Shown piece after piece: positions 25,674-34,485 of a DNA stretch of 64,000 nucleotides. The notes under the pieces were generated by a model. It ran no database searches. It was not told where the DNA came from and saw only the letters and a list, made by a program, of their open reading frames with translations. This stretch comes from Croceicoccus sediminis (GTDB lineage Bacteria > Pseudomonadota > Alphaproteobacteria > Sphingomonadales > Sphingomonadaceae). The stretch covers positions 1 to 64,000 of the forward strand of contig NZ_SUNC01000003.1 of assembly GCF_007570835.1 (NCBI RefSeq). Direction: 5' to 3'. Positions within the stretch are counted from its first letter, which is position 1. Every line of letters begins with the position of its first letter. Made by a program: the position numbers and the translations under genes.

Positions 25674-26744
25674 TCACAGGTGCGAAATGATCGCATCCCC
25701 CATCCCGCGCGAACCGACGTTGTGCTTACCCTCGCCAAGATCGGCAGTGCGATATCCGGCATCGAGAGTTTTCTCGACGGCCGCCTCGACCCGGTCCGCG
25801 AGATCGGCGCGATTGAGGCCGATGCGCAGGGCCATGGCAACACTCAGGATCGTCGCGCACGGGTTGGCGATGCCTTTCCCGGCAATGTCCGGGGCGGAAC
25901 CGTGGATCGGCTCGAAAAGGCCGGTCGTACCGGCTGCGCCGACGGCCGCCGACGGCAGCATGCCCAGCGAACCGGTCAACATCGCCGCCACGTCAGAAAG
26001 CAGATCGCCGAACAGGTTGTCGGTCAGGATCACGTCGAACTGCTTGGGCTGACGCACGAGCTGCATGCCGCAATTGTCGGCGTACATGTGCGATAGAGCG
26101 ACGTCGGAATATTCCGCCGCGCCCAGCTTGGCGACTTCCTCGCGCCAAAGCAGCCCGGATTCCATGACGTTCGACTTCTCGACCGAACAGACCTTTCCGC
26201 CACGCAGCTTCGCGATATCGAACGCGACGCGCGCCACGCGGTCGATCTCGCTCGTCCGGTAGCTGGACGTGTTGAACCCGCGCCGTTCGCCGTCCGGCAG
26301 GGTTTCGATCCCGCGCGGTTCACCGAAATAGACTCCGCCGATCAGCTCGCGGACGATCAGGATATCGAGCCCCTCGACAAGCTCGGGCTTCAGGGTCGAT
26401 GCGCTGGCGAGGGAGCGAAAACAGATGGCCGGACGCAGGTTCGCAAACAGATCGAGCCCCTGCCTCAGGTCCAGCAAGCCTTGCTCTGGCCGGAGGTGAT
26501 AGGGATTTTCGGCCCACTTTTCTCCGCCGACCGCGCCCATGATCACCGCATCGGCATTGCGCGCGCGCTCCAGAGTTTCCCTGGTCAGCGGCTCGCCATG
26601 CGCATCGTAAGAAGCACCGCCGATCAGGCCGTGTTCGATTTCGAGTTCGAGGTCGGAATCCGTGGCAAGGTGCTCCAGCACCCTCTGCGCCTCGGCGATA
26701 ATTTCCGGGCCGATACCATCACCGGGAAGCATCAGGATCTTCAT
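25674..26744 (-). CDS. leuB: 3-isopropylmalate dehydrogenase
   Basis: A 356-residue decarboxylating dehydrogenase. [10 protein letters not shown] is at the start, [14 protein letters not shown] near residue 135 is the isopropylmalate-specific substrate loop (tartrate/D-malate enzymes differ here), and [14 protein letters not shown] is the NAD-binding motif near 280. It oxidises 3-isopropylmalate to 2-oxoisocaproate with CO2 release. It is separated from leuCD by four genes (flavin monooxygenase, MDR, receptor) on the same strand. It appears to be its own transcription unit with a hairpin downstream. Confidence 0.92.
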   Translation of the reverse strand: MKILMLPGDGIGPEIIAEAQRVLEHLATDSDLELEIEHGLIGGASYDAHGEPLTRETLERARNADAVIMGAVGGEKWAENPYHLRPEQGLLDLRQGLDLFANLRPAICFRSLASASTLKPELVEGLDILIVRELIGGVYFGEPRGIETLPDGERRGFNTSSYRTSEIDRVARVAFDIAKLRGGKVCSVEKSNVMESGLLWREEVAKLGAAEYSDVALSHMYADNCGMQLVRQPKQFDVILTDNLFGDLLSDVAAMLTGSLGMLPSAAVGAAGTTGLFEPIHGSAPDIAGKGIANPCATILSVAMALRIGLNRADLADRVEAAVEKTLDAGYRTADLGEGKHNVGSRGMGDAIISHL

Positions 26745-26854
26745 TTTCTCGTATTCTCCGTTCCTGGCCCTCGACGAAAAGAGAGCCCAATGGACGCCGC
26801 CATTCCGGCGTCAGTCCCGCGCCTTCAGAACAAGGCGAGGCGTGTTGCTGCGGA

Positions 26855-27703
26855 TCAGAAGTCCGCGCCGGGCACTTCCACCTTCACGGTCTCGATCGAC
26901 CCCACGCGCTTTTGCGCGACCATGTCTTCGAGGTGGCCGCCGAAGGTGGAACAATAAAGCGTCCGCCCATCCTCACCGCCCAGCGCGCAGGCCACAGCCC
27001 GCTTGTCACCGCAGGCGATCAGGTCGGTGATGGCGCCGTCCGGCGTGACGCGAAGGAACTCTCCGGTCACGAAGCTGGAAACCCAGATGCCATCCTGCTT
27101 GTCGACACAAAGCCCATCCGGCGCTCGCTCGCCAAGATCCACGTAGACACGCCGGTTCGAAAGCTTGCCGTGTTCATCGACATCGTAGGCGGTTAGCCGG
27201 TTGGCGAAAGTCTCCGAAACCACCATCGTTCGGCCGCCGTCGACAAGGACCATGCCGTTCGGAAAGACGAGGTCATCGGCCACGATACTGACCGAGCCAT
27301 CCGGCATAACCATGGCGATATTCGCCGTCTGCGCCTCGGCACCGCCGAAAAGGTCGTAGCCGAAATTGCCGACATAGGCGCGGCCGGCATCGTCGACGAG
27401 AATGTCGTTCACTTCGCCGGTAGCAACGTCCGAAAGGTCGGCGTGCACCTGCAGCCCACCGTCAACCAGCTTCATCAGCTTGCGATCCACCATCGAGACG
27501 ACAAGCGGGGTGCCGTCGGGAAGAAACCCGATGCCCGAAGGCCGGTTGGGGACACTGCAGATGGACTGCTTCTCGCCCCCTGCCGAAAGTTGGAAGCAAG
27601 CTTTGCCGAACATGTCCGACATCCAGAGGCCGCCATCGCGCCAGATCAGTCCTTCCGGAAAGATGAAATCGGATGCCAAGACTGTAAGCTGATGTTCTTT
27701 CAT
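26855..27703 (-). CDS. SMP-30/gluconolactonase family lactonase
   Basis: A 282-residue six-bladed propeller of the SMP-30/LRE family. It shows FPEGLIWRDGGLWMSDMFG (metal-binding Glu), PSGIGFLPDGTPLVVSM, the NDILVDDAGRAYVGNFGYD ligand segment, and PNGMVLVDGGRTMVVSETFANRL. These enzymes open lactones using a divalent metal. In this cluster a lactone could come from the BVMO. No signal peptide is visible. A regulon promoter (S4) lies about 150 bp upstream, so it is likely co-controlled with hmgA and the flavin monooxygenase. Confidence 0.83.
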   Translation of the reverse strand: MKEHQLTVLASDFIFPEGLIWRDGGLWMSDMFGKACFQLSAGGEKQSICSVPNRPSGIGFLPDGTPLVVSMVDRKLMKLVDGGLQVHADLSDVATGEVNDILVDDAGRAYVGNFGYDLFGGAEAQTANIAMVMPDGSVSIVADDLVFPNGMVLVDGGRTMVVSETFANRLTAYDVDEHGKLSNRRVYVDLGERAPDGLCVDKQDGIWVSSFVTGEFLRVTPDGAITDLIACGDKRAVACALGGEDGRTLYCSTFGGHLEDMVAQKRVGSIETVKVEVPGADF

Positions 27704-27855
27704 CGATAATTCTCCTCTCCGCGGCGAAGCGCGAGGTCATCCGGCAAGGATGAAACCCGGCGCTTCAGGTCCGCGGCTCCGCTTTCGAAGCCCGCGTCCG
27801 CCCGACCTGCTTTCACCAAGACGCGTCTTGGGACTTCAAATGGGGCGATCGTGCC

Positions 27856-27884
27856 TCGTTAAACTATGTTCAATTGTTGGACAA
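27856..27884 (-). promoter_or_regulatory. Promoter/operator S4 upstream of the SMP-30 gene
   Basis: On the minus strand TTGTCCAACAA (27874-27884) is followed 17 bp after its first hexamer by TAACGA. It lies between the end of TonB receptor 2 (27904) and the lactonase gene, about 150 bp upstream of the latter. Confidence 0.55.
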
Positions 27885-27903
27885 ACGGTTTCCTGTGTAG
27901 ATC

Positions 27904-30276
27904 TCAGTATTCGACGCCGAACGACACGCCCACGGTTCGGGGCATGCCGGTGTAGCGAACGACCGCGTCCCCGGTGGTGACGATGTTGCTGAGATAGAGC
28001 TTGTTGGTGACGTTCCGGCTCCAGACCGACAGGTTCCAGCCCTTCGTTGACTCGATCCCTGCCCGCACGTCGAACACCGCGTAGGCGGGGATGGTCGACA
28101 AGCTGGAATTGGCAAGGTCGCTGTACGACTTGCTGGAAAAACGGACGGTACCGCCGAAAAAGCCATCGAGTTCGTCCGATGCGCCGAACCGATATTGCGT
28201 ATCGGCCACCCCGCTCCAGTCCGGTGCGAAGTTGAAGCGGTTGCCGGTAATATCCACCTGGTTGTTCAGCAGGTCGTAGGATTCGGTCTCGGGATCGACG
28301 ACCCTGATCTTCGACTTTGCGTAAGTGACGCCGCCGCTGATCGTCCAGCCATCTATCGGGGTCGCCCGCAGGCTGAAATCGATGCCTTTCACGCTGGACT
28401 TGGGAATGTTGGTCGCCGTCGCGACCGGCCCGAATATCGGCACGCGGATGTAGGTATAGAGCTGCTTGTTGCGATAGTCGTAGTAGAATGCCGCCAGCTC
28501 CAGCTGCAATCTCCGATCCAGCAAGGACGCTTTCGCCCCCACCTCGTAGGAAGTCAGTTTCTCCTGTTCGACATATTCGAACTGTTCCGAAAACGGCGCA
28601 ACGATCGCGGGATAGACGCCTGCCTTGAAGCCGCGGCTAACCAGGCCGTAAACAAGGCTGTCGCTGTCCGGTTTGTAATTCAGGCCGGCGCGCCAGGACC
28701 AGTTTGTGTCCTTTTCGCTACCGACTTCTCGCGATGGCGCGAAAGTCGGTGTCTCGCCGCGCGAATCCAGGGTCGCGCATTCGCCCGGCTGAAACGTGCC
28801 CGGCGGCAGCGGACCCAGTCCGCTTACCAGCCCGCGCAGGGCCGGTGACAGTTGCTGTTCGAAAAGTGCCAGGATCTGCGGCCCCGGCAGCCAGCCACAG
28901 GCGTCGTACCGCTCCGTCACTTCGGTATAACGCGCACCTGTCGTCAGCGTGAGGTCGGGGACGAATTCCCAGTCCACGTTCCCGAAGGCAGCGATGGTTT
29001 CATTGCTTTCCCGCAAAGTACCGGACACGACATCGCTGATCGGAAAGAACGGCGTGTAACGCACAAGATCATAAGTAAGCGTGTTGCGAGGTTTCAGATC
29101 CTGATAGTTCGCCCCTACGACATAAGTGATATCAGCAGCGGGGATCGTTCCGTTCACGCGCAGTTCCTGGCTGAAACTCGTAGCCTCTGCGTCGTTGTCG
29201 ACGAAGAAGACCGGCAGGAACGATCCCGTGAAATTGTTGATCTGGCGGAACTTGGTGTCGATGTAGTTCGAGATCGACGTGATCTGGGCATTGTCCCCAA
29301 GGTCGAGCTCTGCCCGCAGCACGGCCTGGTACTGGCGGTGATCGTTGCGAGGTCCATCGAAGGTAGTCGGAATATCGGCCACGCGGATCTTGTCCGAAGG
29401 CTCCTGATCCAGATAGTTCGGATAGGGAGAGCCGGCCGGATTGGCCAAGGCCCATTGCAGGAACTGCGCCGATTGCGGCTCGCCGTGATCGTAATTCGCA
29501 TTGAGGTTGAGCGAAAACCTGAGCGCCGGAGACGCATCCCAGTCGACGAGCAAGCGGGCCGCGCTCTTGTTCTGGTCGCCGTTCTCGCGTTCGTTGTACC
29601 GGCTGTACTGCCATGTGCCGAATTGCGTCGTCTGGCCAGAGAGGCGGACACTGACGGTATCGCTTAAGGGGCCGCTGACATATCCCTCGACAAAGACCTT
29701 GCCGAAGTTGTCGACTTCGCCGCGACCTCCGGCTTGCAAACTAGACGTCGGCTTGGCAGCGATGACGTTGATCGAGCCACCGGTCGCGTTCTGGCCGAAC
29801 AGCGTTCCCTGGGGCCCCTTGAGAATTTCGATACGCTCAACATCCAGCAGCAGGGCGCCTGTCATCGCAGGCAGGGGTAGCGCCGCTTCGTCGACATAGG
29901 CCGATACCGTCGGTGCAGCCGATATCTGGTTCGAATTGAAATTGACGCCGCGGATCGAGAAAATGGGAAAGCCGTTCTGGCTTTGCGCGGAAGTGAAACC
30001 GGGCGTGACCTTGGCAAGGTCAAGGGCATCAGTAACGCCGGCTGCTTCCAGTTGTTCACCGGTCTGCGCCACGATGGAGATACCGACATCGGAAAGACGT
30101 TGCGTGCGTTTCTGCGCGGTCACGATGATCTCTGCAAAGCCGCCACCGGTCGCCGTTTCACCTGTCTCGGCAAGGTCATCCTGTGCCAGCACGGGTGCGG
30201 ACCAGCCGCAGAGGCCCGTCAATGCGGCAAGACTGACAGATGCGCGGAAACATCCGCGTTTTCCCTTGTGACTCAT
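27904..30276 (-). CDS. TonB-dependent receptor 2
   Basis: A 790-residue outer-membrane receptor with signal peptide (cleavage near SAPVLAQ, residue ~32), plug (EIIVTAQKRTQRLSDVGISIV, then ERIEILKGPQGTLFGQNATGGSINVIAAKP) and barrel ending VGVSFGVEY. The terminal Tyr replaces the usual Phe, which is tolerated as an outer-membrane signature. It starts 33 bp downstream of proposed operator S5, so it is probably the uptake receptor for the regulon's substrate. The ligand is unknown. Confidence 0.9.
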   Translation of the reverse strand: MSHKGKRGCFRASVSLAALTGLCGWSAPVLAQDDLAETGETATGGGFAEIIVTAQKRTQRLSDVGISIVAQTGEQLEAAGVTDALDLAKVTPGFTSAQSQNGFPIFSIRGVNFNSNQISAAPTVSAYVDEAALPLPAMTGALLLDVERIEILKGPQGTLFGQNATGGSINVIAAKPTSSLQAGGRGEVDNFGKVFVEGYVSGPLSDTVSVRLSGQTTQFGTWQYSRYNERENGDQNKSAARLLVDWDASPALRFSLNLNANYDHGEPQSAQFLQWALANPAGSPYPNYLDQEPSDKIRVADIPTTFDGPRNDHRQYQAVLRAELDLGDNAQITSISNYIDTKFRQINNFTGSFLPVFFVDNDAEATSFSQELRVNGTIPAADITYVVGANYQDLKPRNTLTYDLVRYTPFFPISDVVSGTLRESNETIAAFGNVDWEFVPDLTLTTGARYTEVTERYDACGWLPGPQILALFEQQLSPALRGLVSGLGPLPPGTFQPGECATLDSRGETPTFAPSREVGSEKDTNWSWRAGLNYKPDSDSLVYGLVSRGFKAGVYPAIVAPFSEQFEYVEQEKLTSYEVGAKASLLDRRLQLELAAFYYDYRNKQLYTYIRVPIFGPVATATNIPKSSVKGIDFSLRATPIDGWTISGGVTYAKSKIRVVDPETESYDLLNNQVDITGNRFNFAPDWSGVADTQYRFGASDELDGFFGGTVRFSSKSYSDLANSSLSTIPAYAVFDVRAGIESTKGWNLSVWSRNVTNKLYLSNIVTTGDAVVRYTGMPRTVGVSFGVEY

Positions 30277-30308
30277 GATACCCTCTCTCCGTAGCGACAG
30301 GTTTTCTG

Positions 30309-30337
30309 CCTGCTGTTCATGTTGACTTGTTGGACAT
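30309..30337 (-). promoter_or_regulatory. Operator S5 upstream of TonB receptor 2
   Basis: The plus strand reads TTGTTGGACAT at 30327-30337, one mismatch from the regulon core, and the flank GTTGAC matches the GTTGGC/GTTGGT of S1, S3 and S6. The -10-like position on the minus strand (AGCAGG) is poor, so this member is weaker as a promoter than as an operator. Confidence 0.45.
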
Positions 30338-30444
30338 CGTTTTTGGTCGGTTTGGTCCCACTTCGGCGGTTGCCCGGCATTACGGTCCAGCTTTGCGCTG
30401 CTCCGTTGATTGCCTTCCGGCTGACAGGCCCGCAGGCCTGTCGA

Positions 30445-30801
30445 TCACCGCAAGTCGGTTACGTGCTCCTCCACGAAAAACATGGGGTTGTCGGCACGAT
30501 CCAGGAAATTGGGTACGTCGCCGGCGATACGTTCTGCCAGTTCAGGTTCCTGCATGACCTGCATCGCCGCTTCGAGCTGTGCGCGGTCCTCGAACCACAT
30601 TTCCATGATGACGTCGTAGTCGGCTTCGTGCCCCACACCATCCGGCCCCGGAATCGGCGTCAGGTAGCGCCTGTGATGTGAAATGGCATTGCCTTTGAAG
30701 CGGAGCGCCCCGATCGGCAGATGCACGTTCTCGTAGTAGTCCCTGAACTCTTCCAGCGACATGCCCGGCCGACGCTTCAACAAAGCCACGATCTTGATCA
30801 T
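30445..30801 (-). CDS. EthD-domain small protein
   Basis: A 118-residue alpha+beta barrel (dimeric ferredoxin-like) protein. The hallmark is MIKIVALLKRRPGMSLEEFRDYYENVHLP at the N terminus (residues 1-29) and a C-terminal DNPMFFVEEH. EthD proteins occur with ring-hydroxylating and ether-degrading systems, and some act as small decarboxylases, isomerases or cyclases of polyketide-like rings. It is monocistronic behind operator S6 and is transcribed toward TonB receptor 2. The function here is not known. Confidence 0.8.
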   Translation of the reverse strand: MIKIVALLKRRPGMSLEEFRDYYENVHLPIGALRFKGNAISHHRRYLTPIPGPDGVGHEADYDVIMEMWFEDRAQLEAAMQVMQEPELAERIAGDVPNFLDRADNPMFFVEEHVTDLR

Positions 30802-30912
30802 GGAACCTCCCCTGTGGTCGCCCTGTCACCGGACGATTCCCGTATGAGATCGTCACGAAAGACCGGCTCTGCGTTCGAGGCGCCGACTCAAGTTCCGCTC
30901 AAATCCAGGGCG

Positions 30913-30941
30913 ATGCTAGCCCGTGTTGGTTTGTTGGACAA
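30913..30941 (-). promoter_or_regulatory. Promoter/operator S6 upstream of the EthD gene
   Basis: On the minus strand TTGTCCAACAA (30931-30941) is followed after 17 bp by TAGCAT, the best -10 match of the set, about 110 bp upstream of the EthD start. The surrounding 337-bp gap (30802-31138) between the EthD gene and the GntR gene shows no other feature. Confidence 0.6.
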
Positions 30942-31138
30942 GTGAACTTTTGCGACAAGGCAGATTGCTACGCGATATGTGTCGCGTCGCGCTGCTGACG
31001 TAGATGGCGGATGGCAGGATGCTTGCCCGCCCGCATTCGGGCGTGCTCATCCAACCCGGCAGCTGCGATCTCTCGCGCCCCGGGGACATTTTGACGTTGG
31101 TTCAGGCATCGCAGACGCGGATCACCGCGCCTGCAGCG

Positions 31139-31915
31139 TCACTTCCTGAAGTCAGGCACCGATATGGCCAGTGTCGGCACTTCGCGGATCTCGCTGGGCA
31201 TGTCGATATCGAGCCCGGCCGATTTGAAGCTGCGCGGGAAGTCGGCCATGTGCCTGGCCATCGCTTCGCGCGCCGCTTTGGCATCTTCGGCCTTGATCGC
31301 CTCAAGGATCTGCTTGTGCGCCTCCAGCACGTGGCGCGGGCTTTCCTTCTTGGTCTTCGGAAGAAAATAGAGATGCTCGAGCGCGGGGAAGAACAGCTGC
31401 GCAATCGCTTCACGTGTCACGTGGAAAGCGCGGTTTTCTGTCGCTTTGGCGATAAGCCAATGGAACTCCATGTCGAGGTCGGTAATCGTTTCACCCGCCT
31501 TTACGGCCTTCTCCGTCTTCGCGACGTTCGCTTCCAACGCTTCTGCCAGAGTTGGTTTCAAACGGCTCATCGCGACGTCGATGGAAAACATCTCGATCTG
31601 CGTGCCGATCTCCCAAAGCTCTCGCAAGGTGACGCGCTGCATCATCAGCGCACGGGACGTGACAAGCGCCAGCGCATCGTGGCTTGGCCGCACGACGTGC
31701 AGGCGGCGTCCGGCATCGCGCTGAACCAGTCCGCTTTGTTCCACCACGCGCATTGCTTCGCGCACCGTGTGACGGGTGACGCCGAATTTCTCGGCAAGTT
31801 CGGTTTCTGTGGGCAGCGGCTCTCCGGGCTCCAGATCGCCAGTAACGATAGCCTGCTCCAGGGCCTGCTGGATGACCTGATATGCGCGGGGAATCGCTAA
31901 CTTTTTCGACTTCAC
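31139..31915 (-). CDS. GntR-family regulator, FCD type (GntR1)
   Basis: A 258-residue regulator. The N-terminal winged helix (residues ~10-75) includes PTETELAEKFGVTRHTVREAMRV. The C-terminal FCD domain has metal/ligand residues in DLDMEFHWLIAKATENR (Asp, His) and later HKQILEAI and MARHMADF (His). I chose GTG 31915 because AGGGAG lies 7 nt upstream; the TTG at 31921 is too close to it. No copy of the TTGTCCAACAA element is seen in its own 207-bp upstream gap. It is the most likely binder of the S1-S6 sites because these fit the FadR-subfamily operator pattern and cluster around it. Confidence 0.85.
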   Translation of the reverse strand: MKSKKLAIPRAYQVIQQALEQAIVTGDLEPGEPLPTETELAEKFGVTRHTVREAMRVVEQSGLVQRDAGRRLHVVRPSHDALALVTSRALMMQRVTLRELWEIGTQIEMFSIDVAMSRLKPTLAEALEANVAKTEKAVKAGETITDLDMEFHWLIAKATENRAFHVTREAIAQLFFPALEHLYFLPKTKKESPRHVLEAHKQILEAIKAEDAKAAREAMARHMADFPRSFKSAGLDIDMPSEIREVPTLAISVPDFRK

Positions 31916-32122
31916 AAACAAACTCCCTGCCGGGTGTTGCCCCGGAAATCACGAAAAGCCCAAAGTTGCCGCCGACAAGGGTGATAGCTATTCACGCCAC
32001 GTGACGAGGCTTAGCTTGCGACCTGCCTAGCTTGGCACCTGTATTGCGGCAAGTCCGATACTGCGTAGACCAACTTTGCCGGTTATTCTCTGGTTGAAGC
32101 CAGGTCTTTCGATTCGATTCGA

Positions 32123-32785
32123 TCAATCGTCAGCCCCCTCTTCAGTATTTACGGCAACCCGCGCCCCGGCCAGATGCGCCTCCATCCGCGTCCGGGCCAA
32201 TCCCGCATTGCGCTTCATCAGCGCTTCGAAGATCAGTCCGTGGTCGTAAAAATCACCTTCGATCAGTTCAAGATCGCCCCAGTGCATGTTCTCCCCCGCA
32301 CGATCGATGATGCCGCACAGTTCGACCAGCAAGGGGTTCTGGGTCGCACGCGCGATGGCCATGTGGAAATCGGCATCGTGACGGCGATATTCCTCGTTGT
32401 CGCGTGCGCCTTCCACTTTGCGCACGCACTCCTCGATCTCGCGAAGATCGGCGCGTGTCGCTTTCATGGCCGCGACTTCGCAGACGTAGGGGTAGCAACT
32501 CAATGCCGCCTCGATCAGGTCTGACGGGCTGGCATCGACCTCCTCGGCAACGTCCGATACTTTGTCGGCTCCCGGCGCAAGCACGTATGTCCCTCGACCG
32601 ACCTCGCGCTTGACCATTCCACCGATTTCGAGCGGGACGATCGCGGAACGCACCGCACTGCGGGGCACATCGAAACGCGCGGCCAACTCGCGCTCGGTCG
32701 GCAATTTCTCGCCAGCCGGGAATTCGCCGCTCTCGATGGCTTTGCGGACATAGTCCCGGATGGCTGTGACCTGGTTATTTTTCAC
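32123..32785 (-). CDS. GntR-family regulator, FCD type (GntR2)
   Basis: A 220-residue regulator with an N-terminal winged helix (PTERELAARFDVPRSAVRSAIV, residues ~25-46) and an FCD effector domain (RRHDADFHMAIARATQNP with Asp/His ligands, then ARTRMEAHLAGAR). The start is GTG at 32785 with AAAGGAA 7 nt upstream. The gene is divergent from the FAD monooxygenase. The shared 214-bp region carries two copies of an ATTGGT-2-ACCAAT-type operator, so self-control and control of the monooxygenase are likely. Its operator differs from S1-S6, arguing that the two GntR proteins run separate circuits. Confidence 0.85.
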   Translation of the reverse strand: MKNNQVTAIRDYVRKAIESGEFPAGEKLPTERELAARFDVPRSAVRSAIVPLEIGGMVKREVGRGTYVLAPGADKVSDVAEEVDASPSDLIEAALSCYPYVCEVAAMKATRADLREIEECVRKVEGARDNEEYRRHDADFHMAIARATQNPLLVELCGIIDRAGENMHWGDLELIEGDFYDHGLIFEALMKRNAGLARTRMEAHLAGARVAVNTEEGADD

Positions 32786-32806
32786 AGTGTTTCCTTTCCT
32801 GTCAGC

Positions 32807-32926
32807 ATTGGTACACCAATAAAGGTAATATGTCCATAATGGTCAGCCTATTGCATTGGCGTCGCATAGCCTCTAACGCAAACGCAGGATTTGGTACTGA
32901 TTCCGCAGGGATATTGGGCAACCAAT
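32807..32926. promoter_or_regulatory. Two operators in the GntR2/FAD-monooxygenase divergent promoter
   Basis: ATTGGTACACCAAT (32807-32820) is a palindrome with arms ATTGGT/ACCAAT. ATTGGGCAACCAAT (32913-32926) matches it at 11 of 14 positions, 106 bp away, about ten helical turns. A half-site TTGGTAC lies between them near 32891. One site is close to the GntR2 start and the other close to the monooxygenase start, a layout that permits looping repression. Confidence 0.6.
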
Positions 32927-32999
32927 TGGCCGGGGAAGATGCCGTGCAAGGTACTCTCCGGCATTTGCCACCGCAGTTTTCGGGTTGAGGAGAGAGAAT

Positions 33000-34238
33000 A
33001 TGAACAGTCCAGACACTCCGCTAAAGAACAAGAAAATCCTGGTTTCCGGCGCCAGCGCCGCCGGCCCCAGCCTGGCCTACTGGCTCGACCGGTACGGCTT
33101 CGACGTCACCGTAGTCGAGCGCCATCCCACCGTCCGCCCCGGCGGCTATGCGATCGACGTGCGCGGATCTGCCATTCTGATCTCGCGCAAGATGGGTATC
33201 CTCGAAGATCTTCAGGAAGCCGATACCAAGCTGGAAGATATCCGCTTCTTCGACGACAACGATGAAATCGCTGCCGCGATGGACCGCAACTTTGGCGCAG
33301 GCGGCGGCATTGCAGGCGATGTCGAAGTGTTGCGCGACGATCTTGCCAAGATCCTTTACGACAAGATCAAGGACAAGGTCCGCTTCAAGTTCGGCAATTC
33401 GATTACCAAGCTGACCGAAAATGCCGACGGTATCGACGTCGAATTCGAAAACGGGGACAACGAACATTACGACCTCGTGATCGGCGCAGACGGTACCCAC
33501 TCGAACGTCCGCCACCTGGTCTTCGGCGAAGAATCGCAGTTTGCCCATTTCTGGGACCGCTACATCTCCGTGTTCACGATCCCCAACTATCGCGGCCTTT
33601 ACCGCAAGTGGGACTGGCATATGCGTCCCGGGTTCTTCGGCGGCATTCAGCAGTACGGCGACAATCAGGAGACACGCGGGATTTTCCTCATGACGGGTGA
33701 GTTCCGCAAGTTCGACAGCCGCAACATCCCGGAACAGAAAGCCCTGGTCCGCGAACTCATGAGCGACAAGCTGGCCTGGGAAATTCCCCGCCTGCTCGAC
33801 GAAATGGACAAGGCGACGGACTTCTACTTCGATTCCGCGTCGCAGATTAAGATGCCAACCTGGTCCAAGGGCCGGGTATCACTCGTCGGTGATGCGGCAG
33901 CAGGTCCGACCGCCTTCACAGGACAAGGTACAAGCGCGGCCATCGTGATGTCCTATGTCCTGGCCGGTGAACTGGCAGAGGCGCGCGGCGACTATGAAAC
34001 GGCTTTCAAGCGCTACGAGGAGATAGCCAGGCCGTTTGCGGAACTGAACCAGGACATCATCTGGCAGGGCAAGGAAATGCAAATCCCGAGCACCTGGGAA
34101 GAAGTGAACGAGCAGCTCGCCGCCATCGACATGATGCGTGCGGACAGCGGCCCGGTCGAGGAAGGGTCGCTGGTGGACATCATGCAGACCGCAGCCAACT
34201 CGCTCGATCCGAAGGACTATTCGCGCTTTTACGCCTGA
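33000..34238 (+). CDS. FAD-dependent aromatic monooxygenase (class A, UbiH/TetX-like)
   Basis: A 412-residue flavoprotein. The N-terminal dinucleotide segment reads ILVSGASAAGPSLAYWLDRYGF (residues ~12-31; GxSxAG form instead of GxGxxG). The mid motif is DLVIGADGTHSNVR near 160, and GDAAAGPTAFTGQGTSAAI near 290 is the second FAD motif. It would hydroxylate a phenolic or polyketide-type substrate with NAD(P)H. The start at 33000 has GAGGAGAGA upstream. It is monocistronic, divergent from GntR2, and followed by an inverted repeat. The substrate is unknown. Confidence 0.82.
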   Translation: MNSPDTPLKNKKILVSGASAAGPSLAYWLDRYGFDVTVVERHPTVRPGGYAIDVRGSAILISRKMGILEDLQEADTKLEDIRFFDDNDEIAAAMDRNFGAGGGIAGDVEVLRDDLAKILYDKIKDKVRFKFGNSITKLTENADGIDVEFENGDNEHYDLVIGADGTHSNVRHLVFGEESQFAHFWDRYISVFTIPNYRGLYRKWDWHMRPGFFGGIQQYGDNQETRGIFLMTGEFRKFDSRNIPEQKALVRELMSDKLAWEIPRLLDEMDKATDFYFDSASQIKMPTWSKGRVSLVGDAAAGPTAFTGQGTSAAIVMSYVLAGELAEARGDYETAFKRYEEIARPFAELNQDIIWQGKEMQIPSTWEEVNEQLAAIDMMRADSGPVEEGSLVDIMQTAANSLDPKDYSRFYA

Positions 34239-34249
34239 AGCACGACTGG

Positions 34250-34291
34250 GCGCCCTTTCTGGCAAAGTCTTGAACTGACCGGAAAGGGCGC
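34250..34291 (+). terminator. Inverted repeat after the FAD monooxygenase
   Basis: GCGCCCTTTC (34250-34259) and GAAAGGGCGC (34282-34291) form a perfect 10-bp stem with a 22-base loop, 12 bp after the stop codon. There is no strong T-run, so termination is probable but not certain. Confidence 0.45.
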
Positions 34292-34485
34292 TCGCCCTTC
34301 TGCATTTGGTATCTCACACACCTGCGTTACGACCGGTCCGTCCGGAGATTTTTGCCACAGCGCTGCGCCGGCCGCCGCTCCGCAGACGGCGAACAAATCC
34401 CACGCTACGGGTGAAGCCTAGGCCATTGGTTAATCGCTTCACCATCACGACGACATAGGGCGAAGTCCTTCTCTGGAGGACGTTT

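Noticed and set aside
26790-26820. GACGCCG/CGGCGTC hairpin between leuB and the SMP-30 gene as a terminator
   Set aside because: Stem is short and no T-run follows on either strand; not distinctive in GC-rich DNA.
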